The notes under the pieces: model-generated
What the model was told of the DNA's origin: nothing
What the model saw: only the letters and a program-made list of their open reading frames with translations
Databases searched by the model: none
Shown: in pieces, positions 1-29,870 of the stretch
Layout of the letters: every line of letters starts with the position of its first letter
Numbering within the stretch: the first letter of the stretch is position 1
Source of the DNA: Aptenodytes patagonicus
Taxonomy: Eukaryota; Chordata; Aves; Sphenisciformes; Spheniscidae
Direction: 5' to 3'
Assembly (NCBI RefSeq): GCF_965638725.1
Contig: NC_134949.1
Location: forward strand, 129,810,969 to 129,874,968
DNA: 64,000 nt
Position numbers and translations under genes: made by a program

Positions 1-3000
1 GCTGGCATGTGCACTGCCACACCGGGACACCCTCCGGAGGGATAATCCCATTTGGGTAAAGGAAATAAATCACAGAAAGGAGACGTATCCCACAACTGAC
101 AAGGTGGGATGAGGTATAAAAAGATGGTCCAGAAAGAGTTTAGGCAGGAGCACTGTGGTGTTAAAATCAAAGTACCTGGGAACAAGGTAAGTGAGAGACG
201 ATGAAACAAATGGAAGAAGTTTGAAGCCTGGGACCTGTGTAGTCCTCTGCCTTACACGCCTGTGCGCTCAGGGGCCTCAGATTTCCTCTGAACTTGCTTC
301 AGTCCATCAAAATACACAGGAACACATGAGCAGCCATAATACACGTGACACGACTATACACCAAAACATGGAAGCTGGAACGGAAGAGTGAAAGGTTGTA
401 TTTGAACATGCAAAATACTTGTCCAAGGCAAACTGAATTATCACCAGTTAAAAAGGAAAGACTCCTACACTGTTTAAGTGCCCAGTTCCAAAACTAATGG
501 CATGTGCGCTCTCCCATCTGCAAGCCATCAAGATCAAACAGGCACCTCCAAGCAGTGGGCTGAACAGAAATACCCGAGGGCTGTCTGCAGCCCCCGGGGG
601 GCTCTGCAGAGGAGCTTTCATGTGACCAGCAGCAGGTGCTGCCCAAGGGACGGACTGCACGTGGGAGCCAAGTGCCTAAAAGGGAGGGTAGGTAAATGCT
701 TCCCAACCCTCCCGCACACCCGCCCTGCCTTTAAAAGGAAGAAGGGCTACTCACAGCAAGTATCTTTACTAACAGGCCTGTTCATGCAAGTAAGTACAGG
801 TCTGTATCTAGGACTGCTACGTTGGATTGCGGGGCTGGGGGGGTTACAGCTTTTGAAGAACAGCATCTTTGATCAAAACAGCGCAGTCAGGAGATACTGA
901 GCTCTCCGAGCTAGATGAAGAGGCACTGAGCTAAATTAAAGATTAATGTTAGAACTTGGAGCATAAATTAATCTCACTATTGGCTATACGGGGTTAGAAA
1001 TTGAATTAATTTCTCATCACATGAAAGGGGCTTGAGCACTATCTCTGGGATTTTTAGTGCTTCCCACTAAAGGACAGTAGTTTTACATTATTTAAGTCAG
1101 CTAGGATAAGCCTTGGCTCCTCCCTAGCCTGGTTACTGGCGCTTCACAATGCAAACGTGCATCCTGTACCAGTTGGGCTATAGAGAAGCAACATGGGATG
1201 GAAATGTTCTGACACTAACGTACTCCGCTCTTAATGGCTCTTGCCAATCAGCAATCACCCCGCTAAGCCTAACAACCTTCTCTACTCCACTGAAATCACT
1301 ATTTCCTTACTCCCCATCTGCGTCTTTTCCAGTTTGATCTGGAAAAACCTGGACATTTTTCCTTCCTGCCTGCTCCTTTATTAATACTGTAATATTGTCC
1401 TACAGGCAAGCTGCCCAACATACTTGAAAATGTGCTCTGAAAGTCATTGGTGACACAACGTACAAGAAGAACAGAAATCAAACCCATCAACACTTCCATT
1501 TTAGCTGCTGCTTTGCTTGCCCTCCCGTGCCCAGCGCTATTCCAGGCCAGCACTCCAAGGACCTCTCAGTGACCCCAGCGAAACAGTGACATGGTGGGAA
1601 CTTTCCGCTGGGAGAAAAGGAAAAGCACAACCTGCCCCAGACCTATTTCTGAGGGCAGCACCAAAGGTTAAATCAAGCTGGGTGGGAGGTGTCACCCCAC
1701 AGCCACAAGCCTTCCCTTGCCTCCCAGGACGAGGGAACGCAAATCTGACATTCAGGAGGGACAACAGAAATGAAGGGTAACACCAGCCACCCACAAGTTA
1801 AACAGCTAAATAACCCCCGTATGGGGAAGGAAACTGAGACATTGCTGTCGTGAGAGAGGATCAATTCAGTGATATATAAAGATGTTCAAAGGAAAAATGT
1901 GGTGAGCTTTGTGAGCAGGGGGGACTCTGGGAAGCTCTGCATGGAAAGCCCAGGAAAGACTCGCATCCATCGCTTCAGTCTCACAGTATTTTTCTCACTT
2001 TGGCTCTTGCCAGCACTAACTAATCCAGGACATTTTCTCTGCCCGCAAAGCTGATCGAGCATATTCTCCTGCCAGCCTGCGAGCGTCAGCAGCCAGCTTG
2101 CACCAGTGCCAACGCACGCAGCTGCCATCTCTCCTACCTCCCCCACAAGCCAGTGTCTCTGCTGTTCCCAGCCCAGCCCCTCACAGCACACAGCCTCGCA
2201 GATCGGGATGCAGACTGTGATCTGTTACGCTCTTCCCACATCTTTAAAGCAGGAAGATCCAAAGCTTTGATCCCATTCCCACTTTGCTATTGACGTCGGA
2301 GGGCAAAGCCTATGCCACAGCTTACCGCAGCAAGGCTGAGTTGCCCTGTTTTTCAGTCAGTAAAACATAGTTCCCCCCACTGGTGGTAGACCCACTAAAA
2401 GCCTCATTTACAGTAGCAAGTAACAATACTACTACTAACCACCCGCTGCCTTCAAAGCTTAAAAAAGACCTGTCCTTCAACTAAGCGCCATGAGGCAGCA
2501 GAGGAAGGACTGTCCTCAGCTGCCCAACCAGAACACCAAATAAGAAGAGGTGAGAGCTGCCGAACTAACTTTCTTCCCACTTAGCATCAGCAGGAAACTT
2601 TCAAGAAAGCAGCAGTGAAGGTATGCCAAGATGCTTTGGAAATACTGCCTCGACTGTCTCCTCTGAGCTCGGAAAAGTGCTTTGCAAAAGCATTAATCGA
2701 GATGATGTAACTCTAGTGCAGGCCTCAGCAGAATCAGCCCTGTATAGTACACAAAAGGAGACAAATGAACCTGGAGTTTGAAGGTCCACTTTTGTTCTCA
2801 AAAATCCAATAGACATTTTCTGTACAACATTTCTGAGAGCAGGATGGGGCTATAAATCAGATATACTCTACAATCCATATACTGAACACGTAGGCTGCTG
2901 AGGCTGTACTTCCATAAATTGGTGCCAACTTTGTAAAATTAACATACAAAATAATACAGTGAATAACAAGGCAAAACCACTGGAAGCCCAGGTGCCCCTG

Positions 3001-4553
3001 CTGCTCACTGGAGTGAAGCAGCTCACCCCATTTTTACCGTCAGATGGCACCAACACAAGAGCCCTGAGCACCGAAGGCTGAATTGGTGACACGCGGTAAA
3101 ATTTGGAGTCACGCTGCGACAAAGGAAACGGTGTCACACACTGATATGAAATGATGATAGAGCCGGTCAGAAACTCTCCAACAAAACTGTTTGTGGCTGT
3201 TAGAAAATGTTGATACTTCAAAAAACATCTGTAAGGTGGGGCCATTGTGACAAGTGGTTCAGAACTGTCATAATGTCAATCTTGGGCAATTCTTTAAAAA
3301 AAAAAAGTATTTTGATAATTGGATTTAGAAACTAAAGCTGTTTTAATGTAATTTTTAATAAAGGGAGCAGTACAACAAATAGCCTGAAGTTATCAAACAA
3401 CATCAAAGACACTGCTATTTTGATCCTATGCCCTGTATTGGTAGGGAGGAAAAAATTTTGAAGTTGAAAGATTCCACAGAAAAGGAAAAATCACCCCATC
3501 CAGGTCTAATTTTAATAATACAGCATGCTCTAGTAAACAAAATTAAACGTAGCATGCAAATATAAACTAGTTTCATCCTCATTTTGGAGGTTATTCAGTC
3601 ACTGCATTATGGTATTTTTATACTACTGACAAAATAATAGTTAAAAAAACCCTTCTCAACATACAGCTGTATCTTCTCTTGAACTGATGAGAATTCAGAT
3701 ACCGAGTAGTTCATAAAGCAATTTTTGAGGACTACATGCAAATTTGACAGCCATATCCATTTACAGTTCTGCCAGCTACTGCTCTGGGTTAGAAGAATTC
3801 AATGACCTGGAGGACCTACGTTCAAATAACCTACAGTAATAATTCTGCTGAGAAAAACCTTGAACAGCCATCTTCCTGCGGCTCAGACAGGACATTACTT
3901 ATGAGGTCCTGCCGGAGCAGCCCTGCAAACTCTTCATCTGGAGGCATGGATTTGCCACCCTGAATGGCACTGCAGCCGTAGTCGCACCTGCCCCTAAAAG
4001 GAGACCTTCACACTACGAAGAGTCTACTCGAGGCAAAATGTTGTACGGTAGAAACAGGCCTCTGGGAGCAGGAACATCAAGGGCAACAAGAGTGGGAAGT
4101 TCCTGACTTTTGAGAAAGCAGGTGGATCTCTGAAAGTGCACAGACCAAGTAGAGGTTGCAGATGGTGGCTGAAGAGCTTGGGAAAAAAGGAAGGTTTACC
4201 TGGTTCAGAAGGATGAGGGCGGATCTTTGGAACTCAGAGGAAGGTATAGATTTCTGGGCTTAGTAGAAAGAGTCAGGGAAGACAGAAGGAAAACCAAATG
4301 GTTTTAGGCCAGTGGGACAAATGGCACAAACACGTGGCAATAAGTGGCTGCTGGTCCCCGACTTCATGGCTGGCAATTTAACACCCCACCTAAACACTGA
4401 TGGAGGCAAAACCTAGCACAGAAGTAATCCCTCATCGGAGAGCATCTGGTGATTGCAGAAGGAAAACCACTCAACAGCCAGGGTAACTAGGAAACTATGC
4501 ACCACAAAAAAAATTTGGATTTCCAATTGAAGCATCCACATGGAAACTCATTC

Positions 4554-4695
4554 CTTGTCCCTAAGCACGATCTATGATATTCATATAATTCTTGATGAGT
4601 CTTCATCTAACCTGCTCTTAAAGGTTCGCGTTGCTGCAAGTTCCACCTCTGATCCAATGCTTTCAGCTGAAGAACTTAACCTGAGGTAGGTGTGA
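4554..4695 (-). mobile_element. Ancient CR1/L3-like LINE fragment
   Basis: The sequence runs TTGTCCCTAAGCACGATCT, then CATCTAACCTGCTCTTAAAG, then CCAATGCTTTCAGCTGAAGA. The order and wording resemble the CR1/L3 3' region (GTCCCTAAGCACCA, CCAATGC, GTGAAGAA) with heavy divergence. The call is from recognition only. Confidence 0.45.
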
Positions 4696-5518
4696 ACCTG
4701 CATGTGGCGTCTACAGCCTGCCCATGTGAGCTTGAATTGAGAAAGATGATCAAAGTTGTACGCTTAATATTAGAAGAATTGGTCAAAGCAGTATGATCCT
4801 TTCCTTACATGGGAGTGAGATTCTGGTATCAGAACTAAAAAGCATGAAGTAATTTCACCTCTAATGCATCCTAGAGAGTCTCCACTGAGTTAGCAAAAGC
4901 TCCAGAGAAGTGACTGGTGGTGTGGTTCTCAGGTAGACATTCTTTGAGCACACTCGCTCAAGCAGACATCAACAAGGACCCAGAGGTGTCCTGATGCTTC
5001 CATCTTGTTAAGACATTCATAATCCTATGGCATAGCCCATGCCAGAAAATTCAGCGGTGTGCTGCAGGGTTCAGCTCTTTGTTTGCTACTAGTTACAGGA
5101 ATGCTGTTGTGTACTGCAGCATGCACTGAAACCTGCCTCCATTTCATGAGTGGTTCCTGTCAAGTGTATTTCAAAGTCATGATTAACTCCTTTAAGAATA
5201 CCTCAGTTTTACAGCAAGGGAAGCAAGGGTGCATCACCTCTGGTGCTAAACTGAAAACCAGACCAGCAGTAGCAGAAAACACCTCCTAAAACCCCGATGA
5301 CCCCCGTAAGACTTATCTTGCGTGGGGAACTTTGATTCCCAGGGAGCTAGGACTAAGATTGATGACTTCCAAGGCAAGTACAACGGCTGCAGTCTGAGTG
5401 TTAGTTCCCATGCTAAGACAGAGTGCCTCGCGCTGCTCCCAGCTCCCCGGGTTATCATGAAAGGAAGTTGGTATTTGCACTACAAGAGCAACATGGGGTC
5501 ACTCTCTTAGAGGAGAGC

Positions 5519-5670
5519 TGGGCTTCTGGATTCTAACTCGGCCACTGGCCTCTTGCTTGACTGCTTTGTGTCTCAGTTTCCTGGCAAGGCTGACCTCCTT
5601 CTTAAAGCATGCTGAGACTTACTCGTGAGAAGTACTGCAGAAGCACTAGTGGTTGCGGTGGGCCTATCAT
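5519..5670 (+). mobile_element. MIR-type SINE remnant (amniote CORE-SINE)
   Basis: GGATTCTAACTCGGCCACTG, then GTGTCTCAGTTTCCTGGCAA, then AAGTACTGCAGAAGCACTAG follow the order of the MIR CORE-SINE (TTCTAATCCTGGCTCTGCCAC; GGCCTCAGTTTCC; AAAGTGCT). It is old and diverged. Confidence 0.5.
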
Positions 5671-6619
5671 TTTAATTTATCCACATAAAATAGGCAAGTA
5701 CTTGAGTCCCTGGGGGAATTAATCCATTTTTGTCCATAAAGTACATTGCGATTTGGCAGCAGTCTAATTATCAGATTCCTCAGCTGTTTTAAGGAGTGAG
5801 GAGAGAATGTATCCTTCTTTAGACCAGCTGATATAGTGAGAAAACTCAGGCAAGCTTTCAAGTACATGATCCCATTATATTCTTAGACCCACACAACTTA
5901 AATAACATAATTAAGTACATATAGAGTTTTTTTACCCAGAGAGTCCCTAGCACATCTTCTCCATACACAGATGAAGAAGAGAGCTAGAAAAGATCGACGA
6001 GGTACTCTGTTTCCATACGCCAGTCCTCAGCTTTCAAGAGTCTTTACATTTCTTCAGAGAACACTTCCCATAACCTGAATCTAATCTCTGACTGAGCTCA
6101 GCACACAAGTGGCATTTAACAAACAGCTTCAATTATGACTCCTGGTCCACTTAATTTCTGGCCGTTCCTTCTTTTTAAATAGCCCTAAGTGTCTGCTTCC
6201 CTTGCTTCACAAGAAATGCTGTCAATCACATGAACCTCCGAGATCTCAAGCACCATGAGAAGCAATGTTTGTTTCGACTGCAAGAAGAAACAAGTGTTTA
6301 CCAAAAAAAAAAAGATAGAAAACAAAGTAAACAATGGAAGTTGGATTAGAAAGAACCACAAAAGTAATTATTTGAGAAATGCTATCAGAAATTTCATTTA
6401 CCTGTCTTGTTATAGTAGAATAATCAAGGAATATGCTAAGGCATCCCATGCTCTTATTGGGCAGAAATTTTTTTTAAGCTGAATCTACCTGCAAATTAAG
6501 TAGAAACTAGAAGCCCCAGGTGAGATGACAGATGAGATAGGATAGGGTGCTGCAGTCCTTGCTTGAAAAAGTTGACATCTTATGCTGACAGGGTGAACGA
6601 GAAACAAGGAGAACAGTTG

Positions 6620-6710
6620 CAGCATGATGATGTGACTGGCCCCAAGTAACCCAGATCAGCAGCACAGCTGGGAACAGATGCCTCATGCCTTTGCCTAACC
6701 CTTTTATTCT
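6620..6710 (+). mobile_element. Possible second MIR-like SINE remnant
   Basis: ACTGGCCCCAAGTAACCCAG and then AGCAGCACAGCTGGGAACAG resemble the MIR core (CCCAAGGTCACACAG; GGCAGAGCTGGGA). The match is short and low complexity could explain part of it. Confidence 0.3.
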
Positions 6711-9700
6711 GTTTTCTCTTCAAATTTATCACTATTACTTCTTTCCCACTGAGTCATCAACTGAAGGAGATTAGATAAACTTCTTAGCCACTGAAAAAAC
6801 TCTGGTACTCAAGACCCTCCTTGAAGCAACGCTGTTGCGTTTTCTGCACTGAGTATCTAAGTACATAATACCAACAGATTTCTATCCATTTACTCCCGAT
6901 TGTACTTCAGCCTTCCCTGCAAAGCCTACAGTCCTAGCCTATCAGAGCATGCCCCTTGATGAGAAACGCTTCACCTGAGAAATCTAGTTTGTATAAAAGA
7001 TCAGTGGGAACAAAGTTTTCATCACGCCAAATATGTAATTTGACACTGTCACTGTACTGAAACCTGTACGGATCATTAATCAGATTCAGCACTGTGTAAT
7101 CTGTGCTCTGAACATACCTAACATCTATTTGAACACCGTAATTCCTTTAGCAGCAGTATTTTTTGCTAACAAATCAGGTGATACGCATGGTAAATTTCCC
7201 CTGAAGTGGCAGGACTAAGGGTGAACCTATTCTTGATAAAATACAGTTTAGAGCAGGATTTCAGTTGCTTACAAAAACTCTCTGCAGAGATGCAGTGCCC
7301 CTAATGACCAAATACACAACAGAATTTCCTTCCACCCTTGCCCCAAATGGACAGCCAAGACTTATGAGATCCGTAGCACTGACAGCCTTTCCAGACCTTC
7401 CCTAAATAATGCCAAGAAAGAACTAAGGGTAGCAGTAGAGGACCACGTTAGGGCAGATTGATGAGCGGACACAGGCCCTACCACCACTTACGCTTTTCCT
7501 AGTCTTGGCTCTGGTCCAGGCCTGCTTTGTTAACCATCAGTAAGTTGCTTCAGCTTGGTAAGTAGTATTTCTGTGAACAGGGGATAATTATACAGATCAC
7601 TTTCCGGGGACTACTTACGTGAGCGCTGCATATGAGCAATACCATGTACAAGGCAAATAATTCGTGAAGCAACCAGCCAACTAGGAGGCTGGCAGAACCA
7701 CAGACAGAATCTGTAGGGATATGTTTTCTGACATAAAGTGGTAACCAAGATAGTTTCACACAATATTTTGACTTCTCTATAGCCTTGGCAATCTTCTCCC
7801 CCTCAAAAGTAATCCAGTTATGACTGTCCTATGAGGTTGGCTTGTGTGCTAGCACAACAAATCTAGCCACGTTCACTGAAGCGGAAGAGCTCACAACAAA
7901 GTAGGAATGAAACTACAGACTTCTCCCTTACTCCCTTCCTCCAAAGAATGAGAGCTAACTGAAGATTTGTAATTCAACGTAGACTGTAACAACTAGCTGC
8001 AGGTTATTTGCATGAACACAGTGATTAATATGAGCAACAGTGAACACTGCACTTGATGAGGATTCACAAACTCAGAAGGCTACAGACACACAGTTTTAAT
8101 GAGGTATACAGTGCAACTTTTGTTTGATTGCCATGGTGAAAGCCTCGGCAGTATCCTGCTTGCCCAAGTCGTCTTTCCTGTACTCCCACCACTGCCTAGA
8201 TTTCATGCTTGCACCTAACAAAACAGCAACCAAATCCCTCTAGTAACTCCACCGCTCTCTCAACCTTTATGAAAATCCACAACAGGTCATTAAGCTAAAT
8301 CCCTCCCACCCCTTGTCACCGTAGGCAAATGGATGTTGTTTCAAGACCACTGCTTATCTGCACAGATCACAGTAATCTCACTGGCAGAAACAAGAGTAGG
8401 TTTTACTACAGCCTTTTTACTATAACCTCTGCCACTATTGGCATATGCAGCCATTTATTGCCCAAGGACTGACTTTACTGCACGTTTTGAAGGCCTAAGA
8501 CAACACAGCTTCACAGTCAAAGACAAATCAATAACCATTTTCACCCTTTAACTTCACAGCCCCTTTCTTCACCTTAAAATTTAGGATTAGTTTTCTCCAC
8601 CCATTCCCAAGTCTTTTCCCATTTATCGTGGGAAAAATTATGCTGCCCAGTATGCCAAGAACTACTACAGCACAAACTCCCACCTCTGCGGGAACACGCT
8701 CTGTGCTTCTCTTACCACAGTACCCTAAGTGTCCTAACACTCCTCATACCTGCAATTTCCTCAGTGGCCTAGTTTCAACCTCATGCCACCAGAGGTAACT
8801 TGCTTCCTCCAGCCTCAAAGAGGATCTTCCTAAGCATTTCTGCCACACATTGGTAACAGACTTCCTCCTTCAGTTTTCACTCACTTTGCACTCGGAGCTC
8901 CCCTTGCTTTACACTAACCATTCTGCAACCTTTACGATCCCTGGTCCGGAGAGCGTTGCTCACAGGTCTACCCTAGAGCTGCTTCACTGTGCTCCTGTGG
9001 TGCCAAGCTGCCGGACGACTTCTGCCACACCTGCACTACCTGCAACAGCTTGTGCCAGGAACAAATCTCGTGCTGAAGCACCGAGTACAAGCCTTTGCAC
9101 TCAAGGCTTGACTTCCAGATCCCACGGGCCACCTCCACAGTGCACAACACTTCACTCCAATGGTGGTTCTGTATTTCTACGACTTCAGCTACACGATATA
9201 CAGAGGAGGGAAAAAACTGCCAAGTTAGAGCTTTTGGAAGATACTGAAGTGCATGTTGCACATCCAGGGACATAGCATGACAACACAAAAGCCCTGCATG
9301 ATGAGGTTGGTAACTAACTAGCACAAGTCTAAAGCAGGTAAATTTAGTGTGGTCCACAGTCAGTGTGCTCAAAGCAGATCCTCCAGCAAGCTAACCTGGT
9401 AAGCACTTCCATGGTTGTCCAAAGCCCATACACGTTACTGATGTACATTACAGTGTACCCAGTAGGGAAGATTCCTTCTACAGATGTGCACTATACAGAT
9501 CCAGGATCGCAAGTCCACATCACACCTTCACCCGTCCTCAACCCTTACCGTGCCTCTGCACCACCCTTTTGTGGATCAGAGTTCCCAGGCATTACTTTCT
9601 CCCCTCTCCCTTACCGGGAATTCACCAGTTTACAGTCATTTCAGCACAGAACTTTAAACCCAGTTTCTTTCTAAATCACATTCTTCTAAATGAAGCAAGA

Positions 9701-10409
9701 CTTATCTCGCTTCAAAGGCATCGACTGGAAACATCTGAACCTATTCCTTCCACTGTGTCACCTTGGCTATTCCAGACTTAACCTCATTCCAGCCTAATTA
9801 CAGCTCAATCCCATATCTTAGTTTTAAAAAAGTAATAGAAAACTGGAACATGGGTATACATTTGCTAACTGGGGGGGGAAGGGGCAACACTTTTTTGGAG
9901 GAGAGGGAAGAGGGTACATACTGCACTTTTCCCACAAATTGCACACGCTCGTTTTCAATGAGGCTGCCTAGCAACAATCAACAGGCAAGATGGCAAAGCT
10001 GAAGCTGTCTGCTACAAGGCACCTTTGCTAAGTTCAGAGGCACAACTGTGAGATGAAGTCCTTCACATTAAATGGCTGAGGAATCAAGTCTGAGTGCGAG
10101 TTCAGTAAATTTTAATTATGTTGTTACAGGCAAACTTGGTAACCCCCAAGGAAAAAAAATGAGGTCATCTCCTCATCTGTCCCACATCTGCTTTGTTAGC
10201 TCCTCTAGAAAACTTGTACAAGTATCCAACATTGTGGGGCACAAGTTATTTTAAGGTTGCTCCAGCTGTAACCCTAAGCCTAGCTGCCATTTATAATCAC
10301 GCTGATGTGTACCACACTAGATTCACCTGCTTCCAGAGTTGCACGTGAATGAGGCTACTTGGGCTACAGATCTTGTAAACCAGAAGAGTGACGCTTCACA
10401 AATGAGTAG

Positions 10410-12853
10410 ACTGTGCAGTTCAACTTTTTTATTTTAATAAAATCAAGAATATGCACAGCACATGCAGTGCTAGCATCTAAACTAATACAATAAGCAATTC
10501 TAAACCTACAGTGACTTGAAGTTCAATTTTCACATTCAGCAAGTTTAAATCCATTCTTGCATATTGTTTTGAATCCTTGTATCTGAACTGAAAATATTGC
10601 TGGCTGATAAAACTTGCTAAAATGCACAAGTCACTGATTATGCCAATACAACAAAGATAACCACATGTTTGAGGATTGCAATGTGCCAGACATTCACTGA
10701 AAAAAAAAAACACACAACTAAACAAAACTCACGCAACAAACATCTGAGAATCTGGACACTTCACATCAGTGTTTAGAAGTGTTTCATTAATATCTTAAGA
10801 CAAGTGTATCAAAACCTTGGCATGTTTAATTTTAAGTTGCCAATTTTTGTTTTACTATCAGAAAGTTATGGCTACACTGCCAATGCCGGGTCTGCTTAAT
10901 TTGACTTAAGAGTTTAATATGACTTAAACATTAAAAGCTCACACTACCCCGAAATATATAATTTCACGCATACGGTGACATTCAACATTCAAGTGCCAGT
11001 GTTTTTGTACTGTCTTTTGGTCAAGTTTCTTTAAACTTTCAAAGAATCACTTTTAGGCTTACAAAAATAAATATTTGTCAAAAATGTTCAATAAATATTA
11101 CACAAAACTAGCAGCAAAAAGTATCTAGAAATCTGTCGTGTGCAAATAGTTTTCTTCCCAGCTATCATTCCCATGGTCCCAAATAAGTTTTAGAATCTAT
11201 TTCCTTCTCCTTAAACAAGCTGCGTTCAATCTCCAAGAGACAAAATAAGATTGGAAGTTAAGGACACGCACACAAGACATATATAAAATTCTCTGAATGT
11301 GCAATAAAAGAAGTATTTTGTAAAAAGTTATGGGCAAAATGTACAAGGGCCTAAACCTAGACTTGAAATAGCACCATAACAAATGACCTCAATACTGTCA
11401 AGTGCACCTACTTAATAAAAGTTTTAGAACAAGGCACAATACACTTGAAAAAATCTATTGCACTTTAGGAGATTTTTGCCATTTTCCTATGCCACTGTAG
11501 ATTAGTTGTTAACTGCTCTGGCCACAAAGTTAGCACAGAAATTCCAAGTGGCAGAGGCGTTTTTCTGGTGGACAATACTTATCTTTGGCCAGATTTAGCA
11601 TAAACAGACTATAAATACAATGGAAACCTATGCAACTAAAACTGACTAAAACTGCACTTTAATAGCAGAATTGAAACCTTGTGCAGTTTATGTACATTTC
11701 CAACCTCTGTGATCTCAGGTTTGTTTGTTACTCTTCTGGAGCCATTTTACAAAGTCTACAGTAAGCCAGTTTAACATCTCCACGCAGCTTGAACAGAGTA
11801 ATGTGAATCTGCATTAAAATAAAGCCTGCTGCATAATTCTTCCTGTTCATACCCTCTTGACCAAAAAACATCAACACTAGCATGCGTTATTAGACCAAAA
11901 ATTCAGTCAGGCCCTTCAGGAGGGCCAATCACTGCCATGGTCAGCCATTCTACCATTTCAATTTCATATGGCAGGCATTTTTAAAAAGTCTAAATAGATG
12001 AATTCTCCTAAAAACTATTTCAAGTTATCAGACCTTTAAACGTTCCCTGTAATGTTCTGCCCACATTTGGCTAGCTCACATTAATGATCTGCCTAAATAT
12101 TGAAAAAGGAATTGCTGTATTTACTTGCATTAACTTCAAAAACAGTGCTTTTAATGTATGCATGTATCCATACATCATCTCATCATGACTGGAATGGCTT
12201 ATTAAAGGCTATCAGGTTCTAAGTACCTATCCAGGATAGAGTGAGCAAATCAGAACTTTAACTTAGTACAGTTTTGCCACATTAGAAACTAATTGCATTG
12301 ATATGCTTCAAGATGTTTTATTTTTCAAATCTGCAAATACCAAGAGCCCTAATGCAGGCTACCGCATAAGTTTTTCTTTGTAATATTATGGATGAATCAG
12401 TGATTCCTGTTTAAGTTGTATCACACCTGTGTGCCAAGGTTTGATTTTAGCCCAAGTTCAGTAATTTTTATTTTGTCAAAACAATTGATATCTTGAGCAT
12501 TACTGAGCCAACAGGACATCAAAATAAAAGTTGTCTAAAGTTAAAGGCACAGTACATTAACAAACAAATGATCCTCAGTCACAAAATTATAAATGCAGTT
12601 TCTGGGTGGGGATGGGTGGGAGGGGAGTTAATCCTGACTACAGCAATAGAGTCTTCAAAACCACCTTCAAGATAGGGCTACTTGTTCCTTTGTTTCCGTC
12701 TTGTGACCTTGAGCTCCCTTAAAAAAAATTTCAGTGGAGAATCACAGCTGGTAATGTACTGCGAGTTCTTGAAGCTACACAAGGTATAGTCTGGCTAAGT
12801 TACATGTGGTTTCCATATTAGCTTGTTTGGTAGGATATCTGCTGCAAGCAGAT
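10410..12853 (-). other. DDX3X: DDX3X 3' untranslated region
   Basis: An A/T-rich stretch of about 2.4 kb after the stop codon, with no supported ORF, ending just past a canonical AATAAA on the minus strand. The length is close to the long 3' UTR of mammalian DDX3X. Internal AATAAA hexamers near 12316 and 12469 could give much shorter UTRs. The exact cleavage site is inferred. Confidence 0.75.
10428..10433 (-). terminator. DDX3X distal poly(A) signal AATAAA
   Basis: The plus strand reads TTTATT, so the transcript carries AATAAA, in an A-rich context. It is about 2.42 kb below the stop codon. Cleavage would be expected 10-30 bases lower. Confidence 0.65.
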
Positions 12854-29222
<16,369 letters not shown>

Positions 29223-29335
29223 AACGAGAGATCGTCTCGGGGTGTCCCGCTCCGCCTCGAGAAATTCAGATTCGCCGGGCTGGGAACTCGCCGCTGCTGC
29301 CGCTCGTCCACCACGAATCGCTTTCCTGACTGAGC
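29223..29335 (-). other. DDX3X: DDX3X 5' untranslated region (start approximate)
   Basis: GC-rich leader directly before the ATG. The upper limit is inferred from a TATA-like ACATAAAGG at 29364-29356 on the minus strand, which would place transcription starts about 25-30 bases below it. CpG-island promoters often start at several sites, so this is approximate. Confidence 0.5.
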
Positions 29336-29339
29336 TCCC

Positions 29340-29870
29340 CCCGCCTCGGCCCCGGCCTTTATGTAGTCCCCGCCCCCCCCCCCCTCCGCCTGCCCGGCGG
29401 CGCGCGCTGACTTCAGCGCGCACGCTACCGCCCCTGCCCGAGCGCTCCCTTCCCCCTCCTCCTACCCAGCGCTATCGCGAGAGAAACCGACCGCGCTGCG
29501 CCGGCGGGGAAGGACTATCGCGAGACCTGCGCTGCCCTCCGCAGCTCTGCGCTCGGTGAAGGGCGCTCCGGAGGTGTCGCGAGACTTCGGGCGCCGGGCC
29601 CGCGCGGCACCCGCTGGGTCTCCCGGGCTTTGCGGGCGATACCGCGAGGTTTCCCCCCGGCGGCCCGCTCCCCTCCCCCGCCCGGCTCTCCGCCGGGGGG
29701 GAAACGGCCCCGAGGTCTCGCGAGACCACGAGCCCGCCGCCCTCGCCTTTTGTTCAGCGGGCTCGCGAGAGCGCCCCGCCGGCCCCCGTAGCGCGCGGCT
29801 GAGATGTCTCTAGAAGGAGTCGGATTCTAGGTCACGTGGGCGGCCCGGCCGGCTCCCGCCGCCATCTTGT
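29340..29870 (-). promoter_or_regulatory. DDX3X upstream promoter with TCTCGCGAGA-type elements
   Basis: A CpG-dense region upstream of DDX3X. It contains a TATA-like box (29356-29364) and several CGCGAGA elements: TATCGCGAGA at 29473 and 29516, TGTCGCGAGA at 29575, a perfect palindrome TCTCGCGAGA at 29716, and GCTCGCGAGAGC at 29761. An E-box GTCACGTG (29831-29838) and a YY1-type GCCGCCATCTTG (29858-29869) follow. These motif classes are typical of housekeeping promoters. Activity on the other strand is possible but not shown. Confidence 0.7.

Larger units (their letters stand above)
1..10409. other. Intergenic region downstream of DDX3X
   Basis: No ORF here shows a recognisable family, and none has a convincing exon structure. 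The ORFs are short and occur equally on both strands. Apart from old SINE/LINE remnants at 4.55-4.70, 5.52-5.67 and perhaps 6.62-6.71 kb, I see nothing specific. The last part, just below 10410, could hold readthrough sequence from DDX3X. Confidence 0.6.
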
